From positions 5,518,001 to 5,582,000 of the forward strand of contig NC_031672.1 in assembly GCF_001640025.1 (NCBI RefSeq): DNA of 64,000 bases, in the 5' to 3' direction. The notes beneath the pieces were generated by a model. It searched no databases and was not told where the DNA came from. It was given only the letters and a program-made list of their open reading frames with translations. The DNA is from Sugiyamaella lignohabitans (taxonomy: Eukaryota > Ascomycota > Dipodascomycetes > Dipodascales > Trichomonascaceae). A program made the translations under genes and the position numbers. Shown here in pieces: positions 20,338-31,317 of the stretch (position 1 is the first letter of the stretch; each line of letters begins with the position of its first letter).

Positions 20338-22293
20338 ATGAAATTTGTAGGCCTTGTATCGGGCGGTAAAGATTCATGCTTTAATATATTACATTGCATA
20401 AACCTTGGCCACGAGCTAGTTGCTTTAGCTAACTTGTATCCACCAGCAGATCATAGATCCGATGAACTGGATAGTTTCATGTATCAGACTGTTGGCTTCC
20501 ATGCTGTAGAGTTGTACGGTGAAGCCCTTGGGGTCCCCCTTTACAGAAGTCCAATCTTAGGCAAATCAATCGCTCAAGGCTTAGATTACTCAGAAACTGC
20601 TAATGATGAATCTGAAGACCTATATCTTCTACTCCAAAAAGTAAAAAGTGCCCATCCTGATGTTCAGGGTGTGTCCGTCGGGGCAATTTTATCAACGTAT
20701 CAAAGGACCCGAGTGGAAAATGTCTGTAGCAGACTGGGTTTAGTTAGCCTTGCTTTTCTATGGCAGAGATCGCAAGCAGAGCTATTAGATGAGATTATTG
20801 ATTCTGGAGTAGATGCAAGAATCATCAAAACTGCTGGAATCGGATTAAACAAAACCCATTTGGGTAAGAGCTTGGCAGAAATGAGAGGAGAGCTAATTAA
20901 ATTGAATAAGATTTATGGACTACATTTGTGTGGTGAGGGTGGAGAGTATGAAACTCTAGTTTTCAATGCTCCTATTTTTCGAAAGAAACTAGTCATTGTT
21001 GATACAACGATAGTGGACCATTCCAGCGATGATGTCAGCTACTTGAGGTTAAGAGTGGTGTTAGAACCCAAATCGGTAGAAGAAAGGGCACAAGAAGCTA
21101 AGTACATAACGACGACACCTCCATTATTCGAAACAAAATTTCAAGACTATTACGAGGAAATTTTTGAGGATGCAAGTCGTATTTCGGAAGCGCCAGAATT
21201 GGGAGTTAGAGAGAGAACCAGGGTAATAGAAGAGGTAGTTATCGATACCCGAAACCTGCTCTCTGTATCCAATATCACATCTAATAGCAATACACTAGAA
21301 GGAGAGGTTGAAGATGTCTTCACTCACCTGATTTCTACTCTAAAGGACAAGGACCTTTCTATTGATAGTGTAGTCTTTGTATCACTACTGATCAGTGATA
21401 TGAGCAAATTTCAGGATATCAACAGATTATATAATCGATACTTTGTCAAACCAAATCCTCCAGCGAGATTTTGCATACAGACCACTATACCCGGTAACAG
21501 ACAGGTCCAACTATCAGCTATTGCAGTTCGACATGGCAAAAGAGATGGACTACATGTTCAGGGACAGAGCTATTGGGCGCCTGCAAATATTGGGCCCTAT
21601 TCACAAGCAATTAGTAGTAATGGATTGACTTATCTTGCTGGGCAGATTGGTCTTACTCCGGCTACTATGACCCTAGTGACGGAGCCTTTACAAGAGCTAG
21701 TCTTGAGTCTGCAAAACATTAGTCGAGTTCAAGAGGCAACATGTAGTGATCCAGCATATGGTGTAGCATTCGTTTCGCATTTTGATTCAAGCTCTGCTGG
21801 CTTGGTAGAGAAACTATGGGATACCTATGTTGAGAGCTCGAGTTTTGCTTCTTTAAGCAAACCAGCGCTGCTGGTGGCCGGCGTTCCTGGGCTTCCTCGG
21901 AATGCATCATATGAGTTGACTTGTTTAGGAATTGAGAAGGCTTATCATATTCAATATGTTAATGAGCATGATGAGTTAGATAGTGATGATGACAGTGCCA
22001 AAGGTAAACATGAGCCTTTGTTTGTATGGCCCCAAGAGTATTCTGAGGCGACAGTCTTGGGCATAACTAGATTTGGTCACAAAACCACCATCACAACCGC
22101 ATCAGACTCACCAAAGGATTTGACGGAAGTAGCCAAAGAATCCACATATGGAACATTAATATCTGCAACTGTCTATTCGACGATCCACTCAGCAGCGGAT
22201 ATCGAATTTCCATGTGAAATAATCCCCACTACATGGCTTAATTATCGTGGAAAGCCTGTTTCAATCGGGGCTGTGTTCCTTTTTAGCCATTAA
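20338..22293 (+). CDS. DPH6: diphthine-ammonia ligase Dph6 with RidA-like domains
   Basis: Cytosolic ligase that performs the last step of diphthamide synthesis on elongation factor 2, amidating diphthine with ATP and ammonium. From the ATG at 20338 the product is 651 residues (yeast Dph6 685). The N-terminal ATP-pyrophosphatase domain begins MKFVGLVSGGKDSCFN with the SGGKDS loop at residues 8-13, followed by SVGAILSTYQRTRVENVCSRLGL and LHLCGEGGEYETLV. Two YjgF/RidA-like domains follow (about 330-410 and 430-640), the usual fungal fusion, marked by YWAPANIGPYSQAI. An in-frame ATG 39 codons upstream (20221) would add a very basic leader; see findings. Confidence 0.93.
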   Translation: MKFVGLVSGGKDSCFNILHCINLGHELVALANLYPPADHRSDELDSFMYQTVGFHAVELYGEALGVPLYRSPILGKSIAQGLDYSETANDESEDLYLLLQKVKSAHPDVQGVSVGAILSTYQRTRVENVCSRLGLVSLAFLWQRSQAELLDEIIDSGVDARIIKTAGIGLNKTHLGKSLAEMRGELIKLNKIYGLHLCGEGGEYETLVFNAPIFRKKLVIVDTTIVDHSSDDVSYLRLRVVLEPKSVEERAQEAKYITTTPPLFETKFQDYYEEIFEDASRISEAPELGVRERTRVIEEVVIDTRNLLSVSNITSNSNTLEGEVEDVFTHLISTLKDKDLSIDSVVFVSLLISDMSKFQDINRLYNRYFVKPNPPARFCIQTTIPGNRQVQLSAIAVRHGKRDGLHVQGQSYWAPANIGPYSQAISSNGLTYLAGQIGLTPATMTLVTEPLQELVLSLQNISRVQEATCSDPAYGVAFVSHFDSSSAGLVEKLWDTYVESSSFASLSKPALLVAGVPGLPRNASYELTCLGIEKAYHIQYVNEHDELDSDDDSAKGKHEPLFVWPQEYSEATVLGITRFGHKTTITTASDSPKDLTEVAKESTYGTLISATVYSTIHSAADIEFPCEIIPTTWLNYRGKPVSIGAVFLFSH

Positions 22294-22624
22294 TATTGGT
22301 CATGTAACCAGAAGAAATCAGAAATGTAACGCTACAGTTCTCCTTACCGTTGACTGGTTCCTAATGGTCAAACAAATTTATTATGTTATTTTTATTATTC
22401 CTAACCTACTGTAAATAAATCTTATTTATGAGTTATTTTCTATCGCTAACTTTGTCACATATTTTTCTCGTGAGTACCCACTTCGTGCAAGTTGACTAAT
22501 CCTTGCCCAGAAGGGCTGCCGAATCAATATCGAATTATCTGCATAAAAAGGCAGACCAGTGCCTGTAGGTGATGAACTGCACAAATATTAAGATCATTCT
22601 ATAGCTGAAAAGTATTTTGGAAAA
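22294..22624. other. intergenic region between DPH6 and RIB4
   Basis: 331 bp, AT-rich, between tandem plus-strand genes. Holds the DPH6 3' end and RIB4 promoter. Nothing specific recognised. Confidence 0.5.
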
Positions 22625-23173
<549 letters not shown>

Positions 23174-23367
23174 GTAAATAGATAAATAAATTGTGTATAA
23201 AATGCTGTGGCTGATTCAAATCTCCGGGAAGCCTATTGCGAATGTGGATCGCAATACCTGGTATCTGGGCTAGAAGCAGAGCTTTGGCAAATCATCGACA
23301 ACAGTGAGGTTTGAGACTGAATTTGAGACGAAACTTTATCTTTGGGATGTCATGCCCAGCATAACAA

Positions 23368-24810
23368 TTACAAAATCGCCCGTTTCCCCTGATTCTTCTT
23401 CTTCAGTTGACGGAGTACGTCACGACGGTGACGACGTAATTCTCTATTCCACTCTCCACGTTTAGACCAGAATTCCTCTTCCCAGGCGGCTCCATTAAAA
23501 GTGGATGATTTGAGCTGTGCAACTTGCGATTGGGAGTGTAAAAATGGAGAATCTGAATGAGCAAAGAAAAGACCCCGAGCACGCTCGTTAAGGGGAGCCA
23601 GAGGTACAGGAGCCATCATCGCTGCACTTCGAACAACCGTCGTTTCAACAGGATCATGCATAATTATGTCCTCGGTTTCATCACCTTCATTTTCGTCGTC
23701 GTCACCACCGAAAAGACTAAATCCAGTATTGTCCTGGCTAGGATTAAATAACGATCTTAAAGCTGAAGTTGTCGTGCCTTCAGTAGGCAAAACTTCTTCA
23801 TCGTCGGCTGTGGCAACTTCTTTTGCTGGCCCTGATTGAAATTTAGATGACTCTTGGGTATGTTCTGGTTCATTCCCGAAAGCCTCTTGAGAAGCAATTA
23901 AATCTTCAAAATCAGACTCGTCTGTCTCTGTAGTAGAAGCTTTCGATTGATCGTCAGCAGGCTCCTCCTCATCTTCATCATCATCATTGTACTTCATTGG
24001 CTTGGGTACAAAGTCCATCCCATCTCCAAACATTTGTTCAAAAATCTTGAGATTCTTTTCTCTATCTTCTTTTGCATCTTCGTCCTCTTCGTTGTCAAGC
24101 AATGATGTATTACTAGTCATTATACTTCTCGGTAGGCGGATGTTTGTCACTTCGATAGTATCACCATTGCCGTCCTTCCATTGGCCATTTGTGTATCTAT
24201 AAACCAATGCATCTAACGTCTTGTCTTTTTGAAAACCCCATAGTTTGGTTTTTTTACACCTCAGTTGAACAGTTACTTTCTTTCCCTCCTTATTAAATTT
24301 TGTTATTCGATAAGTGGCATATCGAAGGTTCTTTCGCTTCGTAGTCCTCTCTCTACCATGTATAACATGGTCTCGAAAGTTTAATTGTGGCCTTTGTCGG
24401 CTATACAGTCTCTTCAGCTGATCATGACTCAGGAGACTTATAGAATCTATTCTTTCTTGTTCTTTTCGCTCTTGCTCTAAGCGTTCCGTATAATCTTGTT
24501 TAGCTACTCCCACACTTAAGGTGGAGCCCATAAATTTAGCTCCGTTGAATGCTTTCTTGAATGAGTTTAATTGAGACGGAGTTGCATTCAGAGTTATGAA
24601 TGCAAAATAAGTGTCGAGGGCAGGCTTCTTATGTAGTTCAAGAGGCTTTATTACTTCGCCATACTTCTGTATCCTGGTTTCAAACTTGTCAATCTTATTC
24701 GCTAGGGACTGTGATATTGAACCTATGTGGATCCGTATGTGAGAAGCAACGTCCATAATTTCGGATCCTGTGTTGTTGTCACCTTCACCAATACTATTGT
24801 TGGATGTCAT
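23368..24810 (-). CDS. NOP8: nucleolar 60S-biogenesis protein Nop8
   Basis: RNA-binding nucleolar protein needed for 60S ribosomal subunit assembly. 480 residues (yeast Nop8 484). An N-terminal RRM-like fold spans about residues 25-105 (HIRIHIGSISQSLANKI, then TYFAFITLN). A basic block contains RKNLRYATYRI and KKTKLWGFQKDKTLDALVYRYTN, matching TKLWGYERNKELNDLVYKFTN in yeast Nop8. An acidic middle (DDDEDEEEPADDQ) precedes LRSLFNPSQ, and the C-terminal signature is EEEFWSKRGEWNRELRRHRR. Single exon; start is the first ATG. Divergent from CTR9 across 241 bp. Confidence 0.9.
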   Translation of the reverse strand: MTSNNSIGEGDNNTGSEIMDVASHIRIHIGSISQSLANKIDKFETRIQKYGEVIKPLELHKKPALDTYFAFITLNATPSQLNSFKKAFNGAKFMGSTLSVGVAKQDYTERLEQERKEQERIDSISLLSHDQLKRLYSRQRPQLNFRDHVIHGRERTTKRKNLRYATYRITKFNKEGKKVTVQLRCKKTKLWGFQKDKTLDALVYRYTNGQWKDGNGDTIEVTNIRLPRSIMTSNTSLLDNEEDEDAKEDREKNLKIFEQMFGDGMDFVPKPMKYNDDDEDEEEPADDQSKASTTETDESDFEDLIASQEAFGNEPEHTQESSKFQSGPAKEVATADDEEVLPTEGTTTSALRSLFNPSQDNTGFSLFGGDDDENEGDETEDIIMHDPVETTVVRSAAMMAPVPLAPLNERARGLFFAHSDSPFLHSQSQVAQLKSSTFNGAAWEEEFWSKRGEWNRELRRHRRDVLRQLKKKNQGKRAIL

Positions 24811-25051
24811 GCTAACAAGTACAAGAATGCGAATTCTATATAAGAGGAGTCGTATTGAACCCTTTAAATTAAATGTATACTTTCAGATCAGAAATATTTC
24901 ATATCTTGCATATTTGCAGGCCATCTACCCCGAGATATACGATATTACATATTAAGGAGGTGGACAAGCCGTGTCGAAATTCGAAGTTCACGACATAAAC
25001 CTCTGCATACTCTCTTCGTGTCACTGACTCTAAGTTCTTTTCGTCGTCAAA

Positions 25052-28000
25052 ATGACTGAGTATGTCGATGAGGACACTGTAATGACTGACGAGAACTACT
25101 CTGGTTCTTCAGCCAACATTTTGGAAATTCCTCTCGAGGCAGATGGTGAAGCTGTTACTATTGACTTAGACAACGACTTGCCTGAGAACCCATCGGAGAT
25201 TTGTGTTTTGTTGGAGAACGAAAAATGTGCTCCTGAATATTGGCTTGCTGTTGGAACTGCGTATGCGAGAAATGGTCAGACTGATAATGCCATTGAGGTT
25301 GTAATGAAGGGTTTGGCCGCATCAGTTGTTCAAAAAGATTCCGACAAGCTACCATTTTACAGCTGCCTGTCATGGCTCTATTTACGTCAATTAAAAGCTG
25401 CACCTACAAGTTCCAGCGATAACCTTGTCAAGACAAAAGAAGCTTATCATAGTCTGGCAACGGAAGCTAGCAATAGGGCTACTCAGTTGGATCGTGGCTG
25501 GTCTGTCAATATTCTCGCGCGTGGTGCTCTGACAAGTGCGGTTGCTCAGTTTGATGACTCCCTATCTTCATTCCAAACTGTGCTTAGTCAATCTAATGAT
25601 GGTAATCTTTTTGCTCAACTCGGTCGAGCGCGGGTGTTATACCATAAGAAAAATTTCAAGGGTGCCTTGCAAGTGTATCAGAATGTTTTGTTGGCCCGGC
25701 CAGAAATGGTCAAGCCCGATCCTAGAATTGGTATTGGTCTTTGTTTTTGGAAACTTGATGATAAGGAAGCAGCCTTAGAAGCCTGGAATCGAGCTCAGGA
25801 ATTGCAGCCTAACTCACCCACTGTAAATACTCTCCTTGGTTTGTACTATATGGACGCTGCTTTAAGCAACATTGAAGCCGTGGACTTCGCAGAAAATTAC
25901 ACCAAGGCTCTTATGTTCATTCAGCAGGCTTATAAATATAATCCGACGTATTCCGCTGCGGGCCTTGCTTTATCAACGTATTTCTATTCAAAGAAGAACA
26001 TGGATGCTGTGTTGAAGCTCAATAACTCTGTAATCAATTATGCAGATCTTCCTATCCTTCTGAGCGATGGTTACTTTTGGATGGGCCGTGCCTACCATTC
26101 AATGAATGAGCTTGACAAAGCCTTAGAATTCTATCAGTTGGCTAATATTAAGAACCCTAATTCGCTGTTGCCATTGATTGGTAAGGGCTTGGTTCAAATG
26201 AGCAATGAATCAACTGAGGCAGAGGCGTTACTGACTTTCGAAAATGTTGTCAGTAACCACCCAAAATCACTAGAAGGTTTGTTGTTACTTGGGCTTCTTC
26301 AAGCAAAGCGAGGCAATACGCCTGGATCCTCTGATCCAAAACGAATAAAGCAAGCGATTACTTTATTGGAGAGATATCTATCCCTGGCTGAAGAGTCAAA
26401 AGAGACGCCAGCTACTGAGGCTCTTTTAATTCTTTCGCAGCTCTATGAACCTACTAATGTTGAGAAGGCTCTGGCCATTATCAAGCGAGTAGGGGAGAAT
26501 CAGGGCCTTGAACCAGGTCAACCACTGGACAGTGTCCATTTGAATAACAATATTGCCGTTCTCTATTATCTCAACGGCCACTACGATCTTGCAAGACAGT
26601 ACTTTGATGGAGCCCTTTCACTAGCCAAAGATGATAGCTCCAATTCTAACTTCATACCGACTCTCACATACAATATTGCCAGATTAGAGGACGCTGTTGG
26701 TGAGCCTGAAAGGGCTCAGGACGGGTACAAGAAAGTTTTAGAATTAGCGCCAGATTACCTTGACGCTAGGATACGTTCCACTTACTTGGCGATAGCATTG
26801 AGCTCTGAAGCGGGGGCTGACGATATGACCAAACTAATGGATGATCACGGTGATAACTTGGAAGTTCGCTCGTTGTATGGCTGGTTTTTGAGACGAAGAA
26901 AGAGGACAGCAGCCAAAAGTCTCAGCGAAGACGTGGAACAAAAGCATTATAAACATTCTTTGGTCGATGTTGATAAGCATGATAGCTACTCGCTGGTTGC
27001 TATGGGAAATCTATACTTGAAAGTTGCAAGGGAGATTCGCATCAATAAGAACAGTGATATTGAAAAGAAGGACAAAACATATTTCAGAGCAGCGGAGTTT
27101 TTTGATAAAGCTCTCCAGATTGACCCCCACAATGCGTTTGCAGCGCAGGGTATTGCCATCATATTCGCAGAGACGAAGAAACCTGAACTAGCTTCGTACA
27201 TCTTCACCAAGATTAAGGAAACTCTCAATGACATTTCTATATATGTCAACACGGGCCATTGTTTAGTTGAGTTGAGACAATTTGAAAAGGCAATTGAGGC
27301 TTATGAGTATGCTCTCAATCGATTCAAGAATGGTAACGATCCACAATTAATGACATTGCTTGGGCGAGCTTGGTATGTCCGTGGTATGACGAATAAAGAC
27401 CATACAGCCCTAAAAACAGCCTTAGAATACTCCAAGAAAGCTTTGGAGCAAGCCACAGATAACACAAGTCTTGCTTTTAATGTTGCCTTTCTTCAATTCC
27501 AATTGGCTGAATATATTCGTCGTGCACCTGAATCGCAAAGATGTGTTGCAGAAATCGAGCATGTAGCTGAAGACCTGGAAAAAGCCATCAAGTCGCTCGA
27601 TGAAATCGCCAAGAGCAAGTATCCTCCTTTCCCTGCAAACGAACTTGAGCAGCGGTCTCTTATGGGTCAAAATACACTTCGTAAACAGCTTGACCGTGCA
27701 CTAGCGGAACAGCGTGAGTATGATAACACAGTAGCTGTCAAACTAGAAGAAGCTCGTAAGAAGCAACAGGAGGAGAAGGATAGGTTGATGCAAGAGGCTG
27801 AGAGACAAGCTGTAGAAAAGGCTGAAAGAGAACGATTGTTGGCTGAAGAGCGAATTAAACTTCAAGAAGAGGCAGAGAAGTGGGCTGAAACTGCAAGACT
27901 TGAAGCGGAAGCCCTTAAAAGTACTACTGTTGGCGAGAGTGACACTGAAGATGGGAATGCCGAGAAGAAGGAAGAAAAGAAGATCCGGAGAAAGTCGACT

Positions 28001-28324
28001 GGATCTAGGCAACCAAAACAGAAGAAGCCCAAAGCCGAAAAGGAGAAGCCAAAATCCAGCTCTAAAAAATTTAAAAGTGAAGACTTTATCAAAGATTCAT
28101 CTGAGTCCGAACTTAGTGATAATGAGTTATTGTCAGATATCAACGAGAGTGATATCGAAGATGACGATAGGAAGCGAAAACCAGGTGAAGGTAATGATGA
28201 CGATGGTGAGCCTGTTGACACGGGTGCATCTTCACCAAAAAGGAGAAAGCTCACAAAGCGCATTGCTGATAGTGATGAGGATGAGCCTGCTGGTGATGAT
28301 TTATTTGGTGATGAGGAGGACTAA
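25052..28324 (+). CDS. CTR9: Ctr9, TPR scaffold of the Paf1 elongation complex
   Basis: Nuclear scaffold subunit of the Paf1 complex, which travels with RNA polymerase II and supports H2B ubiquitylation and H3K4/K36 methylation. 1090 residues, typical of Ctr9 (yeast 1077). Tandem TPR repeats cover about residues 55-850, for example WLAVGTAYARNGQTDNAIEV, FAQLGRARVLYHKKNFKGAL and NNNIAVLYYLNGHYDLARQY. A charged coiled coil follows at about 890-960 (EEARKKQQEEKDRLMQEAER), then an acidic Ser/Lys-rich tail with SESELSDNELLSDINESDIE, as in Ctr9 family members. Single exon. Converges on PSF3 with 275 bp between stops. Confidence 0.95.
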   Translation: MTEYVDEDTVMTDENYSGSSANILEIPLEADGEAVTIDLDNDLPENPSEICVLLENEKCAPEYWLAVGTAYARNGQTDNAIEVVMKGLAASVVQKDSDKLPFYSCLSWLYLRQLKAAPTSSSDNLVKTKEAYHSLATEASNRATQLDRGWSVNILARGALTSAVAQFDDSLSSFQTVLSQSNDGNLFAQLGRARVLYHKKNFKGALQVYQNVLLARPEMVKPDPRIGIGLCFWKLDDKEAALEAWNRAQELQPNSPTVNTLLGLYYMDAALSNIEAVDFAENYTKALMFIQQAYKYNPTYSAAGLALSTYFYSKKNMDAVLKLNNSVINYADLPILLSDGYFWMGRAYHSMNELDKALEFYQLANIKNPNSLLPLIGKGLVQMSNESTEAEALLTFENVVSNHPKSLEGLLLLGLLQAKRGNTPGSSDPKRIKQAITLLERYLSLAEESKETPATEALLILSQLYEPTNVEKALAIIKRVGENQGLEPGQPLDSVHLNNNIAVLYYLNGHYDLARQYFDGALSLAKDDSSNSNFIPTLTYNIARLEDAVGEPERAQDGYKKVLELAPDYLDARIRSTYLAIALSSEAGADDMTKLMDDHGDNLEVRSLYGWFLRRRKRTAAKSLSEDVEQKHYKHSLVDVDKHDSYSLVAMGNLYLKVAREIRINKNSDIEKKDKTYFRAAEFFDKALQIDPHNAFAAQGIAIIFAETKKPELASYIFTKIKETLNDISIYVNTGHCLVELRQFEKAIEAYEYALNRFKNGNDPQLMTLLGRAWYVRGMTNKDHTALKTALEYSKKALEQATDNTSLAFNVAFLQFQLAEYIRRAPESQRCVAEIEHVAEDLEKAIKSLDEIAKSKYPPFPANELEQRSLMGQNTLRKQLDRALAEQREYDNTVAVKLEEARKKQQEEKDRLMQEAERQAVEKAERERLLAEERIKLQEEAEKWAETARLEAEALKSTTVGESDTEDGNAEKKEEKKIRRKSTGSRQPKQKKPKAEKEKPKSSSKKFKSEDFIKDSSESELSDNELLSDINESDIEDDDRKRKPGEGNDDDGEPVDTGASSPKRRKLTKRIADSDEDEPAGDDLFGDEED

Positions 28325-28599
28325 TATCACGTTTGTCTATATTGTAAAATAAATAGTAAATTATTAATGTTATACAAGCCAACATTCTTGTATTGATCCA
28401 GGCACTCGGGGTCTTGTCATTTAACGAAACCCTTTAGCGAAAGCCCTTTAAATTGGACCCCTTAACTCAAGTCTTGAGGAGTGATTTTGCCAAGCCGACT
28501 GCCTTGGATTAACGCGCTTCTACAAGTAAGCACACAAAATACAAAAGTGGGGATAGGCTCAGAAAATATAGTACCTCGCGTTCTTGATCTGAGTCGCAA

Positions 28600-29401
28600 T
28601 CATGATTTCGACTGCCAAAGCCTCATGTCTTTGGCCGAGTCGTACGCGGCTTTAAATACTTCGGTGAGTTAGCGACTACGCGAAAATAACGGATGTACAA
28701 GGGAACCAAATAATGAAGGCTCTTTCACAATACTTACACTGCTTCTCAAATGTGTCTAATTTTAACAAAAATTCCGAGTTCTCGCCAGCAAGACCCTTAT
28801 GCGTGTGTGCGAAATCAAAAATTTCTGCAGCGCGTTGTCGAACCGTGTCGACAGCGACCTTTCCCAGCTCATTATCACCGAACAACGAGAGCCACCGTTC
28901 CAATACCCAAGTATACACTGCAGATTGAGAGTGGATATCCACATTTAACGCGTCAGACTTCAGGGCATTAATGACCTTGGGCGAAAAAATTGAGGGTGTA
29001 TTCAGTGAGATAAACGACTTCTGCGAATCAGCCGAGATACTACTAACAGCTAATAATTCCGCTAACCAGAGTGGAAGTTCCACTTTACCACCTTCTTTGA
29101 TCTAGAACATGTCAGAAAATGATCTCGCGTTCACATCCTCGGGCCAATATTCTCCGCTGACTAAACAGTCACTTACGTCGTCAGTCATGCTGCCTTGCAA
29201 ATAGCCCAAACCGGGCACGGTAATTTCAAAGTTACATGGGAGTTTCTAGATCAGATCGTTAGTAAATTATGCTTAACACTGAATAATAAATCCGGCGAAC
29301 TTCGATCCGTAATTGTAATCAAGGGACTGACACCTGCATCCAATTCTAGCTCTCACCTGACTATCTGTAACAATGTCGTCAATATTATAATAGCTATTCA
29401 T
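28600..29401 (-). CDS. PSF3: GINS subunit Psf3, four exons
   Basis: Subunit of the GINS complex, part of the CMG replicative helicase. Only exon 3 forms an obvious open frame; I rebuilt the rest from splice signals. Exons on the minus strand: 29401-29357 (MNSYYNIDDIVTDSQ), 29245-29177 (KLPCNFEITVPGLGYLQGS, then MTDD), 29101-28738 (IKEGGKVELPLWLAELLAV onward, with SPKVINALKSDA and LERWLSLFGD), 28658-28600 (LFKAAYDSAKDMRLWQSKS). Introns: 29356-29246 (GTGAGA, TACTAAC), 29176-29102 (GTAAGT, CTGAC), 28737-28659 (GTAAGT, GCTAACTCACCGAAG). The joined length is 537 nt, exactly 178 codons plus stop (yeast Psf3 194). PGLGYL, LPLWLA and the LD.xE..LF C-terminus are family landmarks. Divergent from the BTB gene. 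Confidence 0.93.
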
Positions 29402-29667
29402 GATGTAGTCGCATTAAAACAACCCCGGGGACTTGATGTACTACGTTTTATTACCAAACGTTTAAACGTTACTCCGGTCGATGCAATGACCGAGCATTAT
29501 TAATGGAGTGATCTCCATGGATCGTTGCCTTGTATGTATCTGTGCCGTACATGTCTCAACCCTGCCGCAATAACTTCGCAGTTTCCGCCCATTGTCTGCA
29601 CGGAACAATCATTTACTTCTTTTATTCACCAACTGTACCCCAGTCCCTGAATTTTTTAAGCAATCTG

Positions 29668-29682
29668 TATATATATATATAT
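29668..29682. repeat. (TA)7 tract upstream of the BTB gene
   Basis: TATATATATATATAT ends 18 bp before the ATG at 29701. May serve as a TATA-like or nucleosome-poor element; only the repeat is seen directly. Confidence 0.7.
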
Positions 29683-29700
29683 GTGGGCCGTACTTACAGG

Positions 29701-31154
29701 ATGGCTTCTGGATATAGATATACACTTGGCCGAGGCTCACAAAAGCTCTCTAGTGAAATGGCTCCGCCGCAAAAGAACCCATTTGATCCCAATATCCCTA
29801 ATATTCTTACCCATGAACAAGTCTATTCTATTCAAGTAGGAGGCACTCTATTCAGGCTGAGTGGTGCTTCTCTGTCTTCGGATGGGCCAAGCTACTTTAC
29901 GAATTTCTTTTTGCCTTACAAAGATGCTCCTGAAAGTGAAAGGCCGACTCTTTACATAGATCGAAGTGCAAAAGTATTCTCATATATTTGTCGCCATCTT
30001 CAAGGTAAGTAATCCTGATCCAAACGTTACAGTCTCATTTTAAGACACGATTGCATGTAAACTAACTGTGATGCACTTAAGGCTATTGGATGGACCCTGA
30101 AAATGATGCTATGTACTCTTATCTTGTGGCTGATGCCTTGTATTATCATCTACCAAAACTGATGCTGGTATTGGCTCAATCAGAAATATTCGTCAGAGTT
30201 GGCACTACTCAGTTTAGGATTCCTAGAGATATTTTCTCGAATCCAGGAGATACCCCTAATTTCTTCACTATAGGATTTAGTAATTTGTTCGGTGCTAAAC
30301 CTGAAATGACATTTCCTAAGAAGCTTATCAGACCTCTACCAATTGCTCCTGCTGCTGTTGATAATAGAAGTGCTGAGCTGTTTTCTGATTTAATTGGTGG
30401 TTTGAGTGGTAACTTTATTGATATCAAGAGTGAAGCACACCGAGAGAGTCTCTTGAAGGAGGCAAGATATTATAGATTTCGTGGTCTTGAACAAAAGTTG
30501 ATAAAGCATTCCATCAATAAGAACTTGGAAAGAGGAATTGAAGAGATTGTTCTGGAGTTGCGAGATATTCGAGCCAATGGTATTGAACTTATTTCCAGTG
30601 ATCATTATAATGAAAAGTTCGTTGGCTATAAACGCCCCTTTGTCGACACGGTTAGCAGAGAATTAATTTTTCAAATTAACGAAGAAGAGCTGAGGCTGAT
30701 GAGATCTGATACAACAGGATACCATCTCAGTGCAACTGGAAATACGGCGAATCTATTAGAAACATTGGTTGCAGCAGTACGGATATTGTTCACTATCCAT
30801 GATATAAAATACAAGGTTACCGAAATGCCATACGAAGTTTCGGTAGAAGATGCCAGCATGATTATAGATGGCAAAGAGTTTACAGATCCTATTTATTCAT
30901 CATCAACGACATCCCAGAGTCCCGCAGTTAAGGAAGAGACGACGGTTTCTTCATCCTTGGAAGAAGAGCCATCAGCTGAGCTTGATGGTCGACCTGCCAA
31001 ACGTCAGAGAAAGGCAAATCCAATCACATTATTTTATTTGACCAAATCGCAGTGGCGATTTTCAACTAAAAATGATTCTCCAGGTCTTAGTTTACTGAGA
31101 TGTGAAGGTTATACTAAGGCACCCCACAAGAACGCATCAAGACGGTTCCTGTAA
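29701..31154 (+). CDS. BTB/POZ-domain protein, YLR108C/YDR132C-like, two exons
   Basis: Fungal BTB (T1-type) protein related to the uncharacterised budding yeast pair YLR108C/YDR132C; molecular role not known. Exons 29701-30004 and 30082-31154 give 458 residues (yeast relatives about 490). The 77-bp phase-1 intron has GTAAGT and an ACTAAC branch motif. Exon 1 carries the first half of the BTB fold (YSIQVGGTLFRLSGASLSSD, then FSYICRHLQG), continued in exon 2 by YWMDPENDAMYSYLVADALYYH. A second BTB-like strand set follows (IFVRVGTTQFRIPRDIF and LLKEARYYRFRGLEQKLI). The C-terminus has an acidic Ser-rich linker and PAKRQRK, a possible nuclear signal. A later ATG at 29758 could also start the protein. 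Confidence 0.85.
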
Positions 31155-31317
31155 TTAGACAAGCATTTTTTTAGATTTTTATTTTGTAATTTTTGTATAT
31201 TATGTATAATTTTGTATTTTTATATTGCACTCAAAGGACTTCGCATTTTTCGCAATTCCTAGTGTTATAGATAATTGATTTGGGCGTATAATGATCCCCC
31301 CCTCCTGATAGGAACAA

